A DNA stretch of 64,000 bases from DATATV01 sp035551355 (lineage in GTDB: Bacteria; Actinomycetota; Actinomycetes; Mycobacteriales; Pseudonocardiaceae): positions 4,934-68,933 of the forward strand of contig DASZNF010000107.1 of assembly GCA_035551355.1 (NCBI GenBank), in the 5' to 3' direction. The notes under the pieces are model-generated. The model had not been told where the DNA came from. It saw only the letters and a program-made list of their open reading frames with translations, and did no database searches. A program made the position numbers and the translations under genes. Below, one piece after another: positions 59,481 to 64,000 of this stretch (its first letter is position 1; each line of letters opens with the position of its first letter).

Positions 59481-61721
59481 TCAGCCGCACTTGTACAGCG
59501 TCTGCGCACCACCGCCGCCGAAGATCGCCGCCAGGCCACCGGAGTTCCCGCTGCCCGAACTCGAACCGCCGTAGGCCGAGGCCGGCACCGTGGTGCAGTT
59601 CTTGCTGACCCAGCTCGCCCGCTGGCTGGCGTAGCTGTTGCTGCCGCCACCGCCGAAGCCGCCGCCCCGGCCGCCGCCGGTCGCGCTGCCCAGCACGAAC
59701 TTCAGCTGGCCCGCTGCCACCCAACTGCTGAGCTGGGCCACGCTGGGGGCGTTGTCGCTGCCCATGAACCCGCCCATGCCGATCACCGTGACATCGGAGT
59801 TGATGATGTAGGGCGCGGCCTCGTTGGAGGTGCCCTCGATGGCCAGCTTGATCCGCGCGTTCGGCGCGTTGGCCACCACGTAGTTCAGGATCCGCTGCTG
59901 CTCGGCGGTGAGCCCGGCGGAATCCGTGCCGAAGCCGCCGCCCCGGTTGGCGGTGCCGCGGTTGCCGCCGCCACCCCGGTTGCCGCCACCGCCGAACCCG
60001 CCTGCGCCACCGCTACCACCGCGGCCGGTCGTGCCGCCGCGACCACTCGCGCCACCACCGAAACCGCCGCCTCCGCCGCCGAAGCCGCCCATGGTGGTCG
60101 GTCCGGCCGCGGCCATCGCCCCGCCGGCCCGCTCCCCGGCGAACGCGGTCGCCGAGGACCACACCGCGGGCACCAGCAGCAGCGCCACCCCGGACAGCAC
60201 CAGCCCGAGCCGGGCCGGTGCCAGCAGGCTGCGCCTGATCAGCCGCGCGGCCACCAGCACCACCACGGCCAGCCCGCCGACCACCGCGACGGCGGGGGCG
60301 GCCCAGCCGTTCCACGCGGTGTCCCGGTCCACCAGCACGTAGGCCCACACCGCGGTCAGTGCCACCCCGGCGGGCAGCGCCAACCAGTAGAAACCGTTGG
60401 GGTTGCGGTAATAGCGCCACAACTGGGCCAGCCCGGCCGCGGCGATCGCGGCGATCGGCGGGGCCAGCATGGTGGTGTAGTACGGGTGCCAGATGCCCTG
60501 GGCGTAGCTGAACACCACGCCGGTCACGACCAGCCAGCTGCCCCACAACATCCAGCCCGCGCGCAACTGGTGCCGGGCCGGGGACTTGCGGCGCCAGCGG
60601 ATCACCCCGGCCACCGCGACCACGGCCAGCACCAGCAGCGCGAACGGGATCAGCCAGCTGATCTGCCCGCCGACCGAGGCGGAGAACATCCGGTTGATCC
60701 CGGTGCCGCCGCCGAACATGCCGCCGAAGCCGCCGCCCCGCTGGTTCACCGCGCGCTCGATCTCGGCCTCCACGTCGCGCGGCAGATCGGCCACCCCGGG
60801 GAAACCGCCCCCGCCACCGCGAGTGCCGCCGCCTCCGCCGCCCGGGCCGTCGTTGCCGACGATCCGGTTCAGGCCGTTGTAGGCGAAGATCAGGTTCAGT
60901 GCGGTGCCGTCGGTGCTGTTGTCCATGTACGGTTTGGCGCCCGGCCAGAAGTCGTGCAGCAGCGGCCACCAGAACGAGCTGACCAGCAACACCCCGGTGG
61001 CCGCGGCCAGATCGCCGACCTTGCGCTGCCATGTTCCCCGCGTGGCCATCAGGAAGGCCACCGCGAAGCCGGGTACCACGATCCACGCGGCCAGCATCTT
61101 GGTGACGAACCCGCAGCCCAGCAGGAACGCGCACAGCAGCAGCCACTTGGTCCGGCCGCGCGGGGTGATCTCGGCGGCCATGGCCCGGGTCAGCGCGTAG
61201 GCGGCGGCCACCGACCACAGCACCAGCAGCGCGTCCGGGTTGTTCACGTGGTCGATGGCCACGGTGATCGGGGTCAGCGCGAGCAGCAGCGCGGCCAGCA
61301 GGGCCACGTTCTCCCCGAACCACAGCCGCACCGTGCGGTGCAGCAGGAACACCGCGGCCACACCCTCCAGCACCTGCGGCAGCGCCACCGCCCACGGGTG
61401 GAAACCGAAGATCCACACCGAGACCACCATCGGCCACAGCGCCATCGGCGGCTTGTCCACGGTGACCACGCCGGCCGGGTCGAACGAGCCGAACAGGAAG
61501 TTGGTGAAGTTCTCCGACATCGACTTCACCGCGGCCGTGTAGAAGCTGTTGCCCCAGTCTGAGTTCGACCAGATGCCCCAGGCGTACAGGGCGGCCGAGG
61601 CCAGCAGGATCAGCGCCAGCGCCCCCTGCTGCCAGCGCCGGGAGCGGCCGGTCCGGATCGTCTCGGCGGCCGCGGGAACGGCCGGGACGGTCTGTTCCGC
61701 GTACTGTGCGGGCGCGGTCAT
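59481..61721 (-). CDS. PMT/ArnT-type membrane glycosyltransferase with Gly-rich insert
   Basis: 746 residues from ATG 61719-61721. The first luminal loop holds the family's GVVTVDKPPMALW with the catalytic Asp. About 12 membrane segments span residues 30-560. Two Gly-rich stretches interrupt the protein: a loop near 300-340 (GPGGGGGGTRGGGGGFPG) and a 100-residue run near 560-620. A folded C-terminal domain (LTAEQQRILNYVVANAPNARIKLA to the end) follows. Such enzymes transfer sugars from polyprenyl phosphate to a lipid, glycan or protein outside the membrane. The upstream GT2-GtrA protein could make its donor. Confidence 0.9.
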   Translation of the reverse strand: MTAPAQYAEQTVPAVPAAAETIRTGRSRRWQQGALALILLASAALYAWGIWSNSDWGNSFYTAAVKSMSENFTNFLFGSFDPAGVVTVDKPPMALWPMVVSVWIFGFHPWAVALPQVLEGVAAVFLLHRTVRLWFGENVALLAALLLALTPITVAIDHVNNPDALLVLWSVAAAYALTRAMAAEITPRGRTKWLLLCAFLLGCGFVTKMLAAWIVVPGFAVAFLMATRGTWQRKVGDLAAATGVLLVSSFWWPLLHDFWPGAKPYMDNSTDGTALNLIFAYNGLNRIVGNDGPGGGGGGTRGGGGGFPGVADLPRDVEAEIERAVNQRGGGFGGMFGGGTGINRMFSASVGGQISWLIPFALLVLAVVAVAGVIRWRRKSPARHQLRAGWMLWGSWLVVTGVVFSYAQGIWHPYYTTMLAPPIAAIAAAGLAQLWRYYRNPNGFYWLALPAGVALTAVWAYVLVDRDTAWNGWAAPAVAVVGGLAVVVLVAARLIRRSLLAPARLGLVLSGVALLLVPAVWSSATAFAGERAGGAMAAAGPTTMGGFGGGGGGFGGGASGRGGTTGRGGSGGAGGFGGGGNRGGGGNRGTANRGGGFGTDSAGLTAEQQRILNYVVANAPNARIKLAIEGTSNEAAPYIINSDVTVIGMGGFMGSDNAPSVAQLSSWVAAGQLKFVLGSATGGGRGGGFGGGGSNSYASQRASWVSKNCTTVPASAYGGSSSGSGNSGGLAAIFGGGGAQTLYKCG

Positions 61722-63046
61722 ACGGTCTCGATTTCCTTCCTGGTTTCTCCGGCCGAGCCCGCTTCGGGCCGGCCGGATTCGGGCTTGAACACCCAGGCGC
61801 GGAGCAGCAGGAACCGCCCCGCGGTGCCGACCACGGAGGCGGCCAGCAGCACCGCCAGCTCCAGCATCCGCGACGGCGCGGCCACCGTAGCGTCCAGCAC
61901 AAGCAGGGCGCCGGAGGTCAGTGCGTAGTACAGGCCGAACACCAGCAGTCCCTGCAGGTGTACCCGGCCGGACGAGCCGCGCACGCCGACGAAGGTCAGC
62001 CGCCGGTTGGCCTCGGTGTTGAGCAGCGTGGTCAGCGTCAGCGCCACCAGGTTCGCGGCCAGCGGCGGCCACCACTGCCGCAACAGCGCGTACAGCGCCA
62101 GCGTGGCCACCGTGGACAGGCCGCCGATGACCGCGAAGCTCAGCACCTGCCAGAGCAGGCCGGTGTCGCGGCGGGCCAGCACCGCGTCCGGGTGCATCGG
62201 CCGCGGCTCCGGGCGTCTGGGCAGCCCGGCCACCGTGGCCGCGCCGCTGGCCTTGGCCCGGGCCACCCGGAGCAGACCGCCGAGGTCCTCGCGGACCGTG
62301 GCGCCGATGCGCACCCGGGTGTCGGTGTCCTCCACCCAGTCCACCGGCACCTCGTGCACCCGCAGGCCGTTGTGCTCGGCCAGCAGGAGCAGTTCGGTGT
62401 CGAAGAACCAGGAGTCGTCGCGCACCCGGGACAGCAGCGGCCGGATCACCTCGGTGCGCGCGGCCTTGAACCCGCACTGGGCGTCGGAGAACCGGGCGCC
62501 GTGGGTCAATCGGATCAGCGCGTTGTAACCGCGCGAGATCAGTTCCCGCTTCGGCCCGCGCACGGTGCGCGCGCCGGCCGCCAGCCGGGAGCCGATGGCC
62601 ACGTCGGAGTGACCGTCGACCAGCGAGGCGACCAGCGGCAGCAGGGCGTCCAGGCCGGTGGACAGGTCCACGTCCATGTAGACCACCACATCGGCGTCGC
62701 TGCCGGTCCACGCGGTGCGCAGCGCCAGGCCGCGGCCCTTGTGTTCCAGGCGCAGGCTGCGCACCCGGTCGTTTCGTTCGGCCAGTTCGCGGGCCACCGA
62801 CGGCGTGGCGTCCACACTGGCGTTGTCCACAATGGTGATGGTCCAGTCGAACGGGAACCGCTCGCGCAGGTACTCCGAAAGCACCCGGACACAGCCGGGC
62901 AGCGCGCGTTCCTCGTTGTACACCGGGACGACGATGTCCACGGTGGCGCTGCGCGGACTGACCGGGCGGCCAGTCGGCGCCGGGATGCCGGCCGGGGTGC
63001 CGGCCGGTGGCGGCACGGTCACACCGGTTGTCGTGCTCGGCCCCAT
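61718..63046 (-). CDS. GT2 glycosyltransferase fused to GtrA-type membrane domain
   Basis: 442 residues from ATG 63044-63046, preceded by GTGGGAG. The GT2 domain (VDIVVPVYNEERALPGCVRVL, DASVDATP-type loop, YMDVDLSTGLDALLPLV with the metal-binding DxD) resembles polyprenyl-phosphate glycosyltransferases such as DPM1. The C-terminal 140 residues hold four membrane segments of GtrA type (LSFAVIGGLSTVATLALYALL, LTTLLNTEANRRLTF and so on), which may flip or anchor the lipid-linked sugar. It overlaps the PMT gene by ATGA: donor synthesis and transfer are encoded together. Confidence 0.92.
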   Translation of the reverse strand: MGPSTTTGVTVPPPAGTPAGIPAPTGRPVSPRSATVDIVVPVYNEERALPGCVRVLSEYLRERFPFDWTITIVDNASVDATPSVARELAERNDRVRSLRLEHKGRGLALRTAWTGSDADVVVYMDVDLSTGLDALLPLVASLVDGHSDVAIGSRLAAGARTVRGPKRELISRGYNALIRLTHGARFSDAQCGFKAARTEVIRPLLSRVRDDSWFFDTELLLLAEHNGLRVHEVPVDWVEDTDTRVRIGATVREDLGGLLRVARAKASGAATVAGLPRRPEPRPMHPDAVLARRDTGLLWQVLSFAVIGGLSTVATLALYALLRQWWPPLAANLVALTLTTLLNTEANRRLTFVGVRGSSGRVHLQGLLVFGLYYALTSGALLVLDATVAAPSRMLELAVLLAASVVGTAGRFLLLRAWVFKPESGRPEAGSAGETRKEIETV

Positions 63047-63556
63047 GAGCTCCCACCTGTTGGTCGTCAGCTGAATACGCTCCGTACGTAACAGGTATCC
63101 CGCTCGTAGTTGCGAGCCGCCTTGACGGAACCTCAAAGAAACCTGGGAGTCGCTCCACGATCGTGTGATCCTCGTCGCCGGACTCCGGGGGCGCCGACTA
63201 ATGTCCGGAGACGTGTTGGATCGACGGTTCGGAAAAGCCGCCTTATCACAGCTGCTTGACGGTATTTTTGACGATTTTTCCAACACGGACAACGTCGGTC
63301 ACGCCGGGTTGTGGTGGTGCGCACACGAAGCGCGATCACGGCCCTGGACAGCGGCGAAAGAAGGGACTTTGTGCCCTGCTGAACCGGCTGGTAACGCTAG
63401 ATTCCTTGAAGTATCAAGAGTACTGTCTGTTACGCCATCCGGCCTCGGCGACGTTGGTCGCAGAGCTGGTAACCATGTGGTGTTCGGTGTTGGTCCAGTC
63501 CATGCCACACCTGTGTCGTATGGTGCTGGATTCCTCACGGTTCTTTTGGGGGCACG
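63047..63556. other. divergent spacer between the GT2 operon and the sigma factor gene
   Basis: 510 bases with no supported gene. An AT-rich patch at 63241-63290 (two TTGACG elements, runs of T) may hold promoters in either direction. A small inverted repeat, CTTGA-n4-TCAAG, lies at 63405-63418. Two open frames here have no ribosome site and poor codon use. Confidence 0.5.
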
Positions 63557-64000
63557 ATGACTGAGATGCTGGCGGACCAACTGCTGCCCGTTCCGTTGCG
63601 GGTGGTCGAGTCTTCCGCGGCGCCAACGGTTTCTCCGCAGTTGTCGTCCTCTGTGGACGTTTCCGACCTGGCCACCGTGGTGGCCGCGGCGGTATCCGGC
63701 GACCGGCCCGCGGTCGAGCGCTTGCTCGGTTTGATCCGTCCGCTGGTGGTGCGCTACTGCCGCGCCCGGGTGGGGCGCCAGGAGCGCTCCTTCGCCTCGG
63801 CCGACGACGTGGCCCAGGAGGTGTGCCTCGCGGTGCTGACCGCGCTGTCCACCTACCAGGACCAGGGCCGGCCGTTCCTGGCGTTCGTGTACGGGATCGC
63901 GGCCCACAAGGTGGCCGACGCGCACCGGGCCGCGGCCCGCAACCGCGCGGAGCCGGTGGCCGAGGTGCCCGACGCTCCCGAGTTGGACGCGGGTCCGGAA
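63557..64000 (+). CDS. SigD/ShbA-like RNA polymerase sigma factor, N-terminal part (runs off right edge)
   Basis: The ATG at 63557 follows TTTTGGGGGCACG. 148 codons reach the window end without a stop. After a variable N-terminus, the sigma-70 region 2 is recognisable: AVERLLGLIRPLVVRYCRARVG, FASADDVAQEVCLAVLTALSTYQDQGRPFLAFVYGIAAHKVADAHRAA. The sequence is most like the ECF-like SigD/ShbA group of actinobacteria. In Streptomyces ShbA transcribes the principal sigma gene hrdB. The 3' end, including region 4, lies beyond the window. Confidence 0.9.
   Translation, partial: MTEMLADQLLPVPLRVVESSAAPTVSPQLSSSVDVSDLATVVAAAVSGDRPAVERLLGLIRPLVVRYCRARVGRQERSFASADDVAQEVCLAVLTALSTYQDQGRPFLAFVYGIAAHKVADAHRAAARNRAEPVAEVPDAPELDAGPE

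Noticed and set aside
63165..63560. Open frames of 131 and 102 codons before the sigma factor gene
   Set aside because: No ribosome sites, codon use unlike neighbours, and both overlap the likely promoter and start of the sigma factor gene.

Overview
The window is high-GC DNA with GTG/ATG starts, frequent 4-base ATGA/GTGA gene overlaps and several XRE-DUF5753/DUF397 pairs. It is almost certainly a chromosomal segment of an actinomycete, most likely of the order Pseudonocardiales (Pseudonocardiaceae-like). The order-level assignment is inferred from gene content, not measured.

Backbone. A conserved actinobacterial block runs on the plus strand: hisF, a small membrane protein, hisI, trpE, a Trp-associated membrane protein, trpC, trpB, trpA and lgt (5.8-14.4 kb), then gltB-gltD (19.2-25.3 kb), then pyk and tesB (33.6-36.1 kb). 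From memory, the same order (his, trp, lgt, pyk, tesB) occurs in Mycobacterium. No trpF, trpD or trpG is present; absence of trpF fits the dual-function HisA/PriA of this phylum.

Insertions into the backbone. Between lgt and gltB lie an MFS transporter and a btuFCD-type ABC operon read leftward behind a cobalamin riboswitch. Between gltD and pyk lie a vapBC toxin-antitoxin pair with a perfect 14-bp palindrome, an ArsR-SRPBCC fusion regulator, a secreted S53 (sedolisin) peptidase, a four-gene sugar ABC operon and a DUF2461 gene.

Left end (0-5.7 kb). A partial F420-type PPOX gene, a three-gene XRE/DUF397/CxxC module, a darT-darG locus whose toxin appears to lack its middle, a DUF4232 lipoprotein, and a divergent azoR/marR pair.

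Right half. An IdeR-box-controlled siderophore-interacting protein, a truncated Uma2 gene abutting uppP, a second copy of the XRE/DUF397/CxxC module (38.8-40.5 kb), a 1000-residue LuxR-type ATPase regulator, an ACT-GNAT fusion, two small membrane or proline-rich proteins, a TetR/acyl-CoA dehydrogenase/CaiB catabolic locus, idi, a lytic transglycosylase, a DUF3817 pair, a MerR/cytochrome P450 divergent pair, and a leftward operon joining a GT2-GtrA protein, a PMT-family glycosyltransferase, and an OmpR-type response regulator with its kinase. The window ends inside a SigD/ShbA-like sigma factor gene.

Non-coding structure. There are at least eight strong hairpins, several palindromic operator candidates at divergent promoters, and two intergenic minisatellites (33-nt units near 44.2 kb, 47-nt units near 51.9 kb). 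The most interesting points are the duplicated XRE/DUF397/CxxC module, the internally deleted DarT beside an intact DarG, the glycosyltransferase-two-component operon, and the intergenic repeats.
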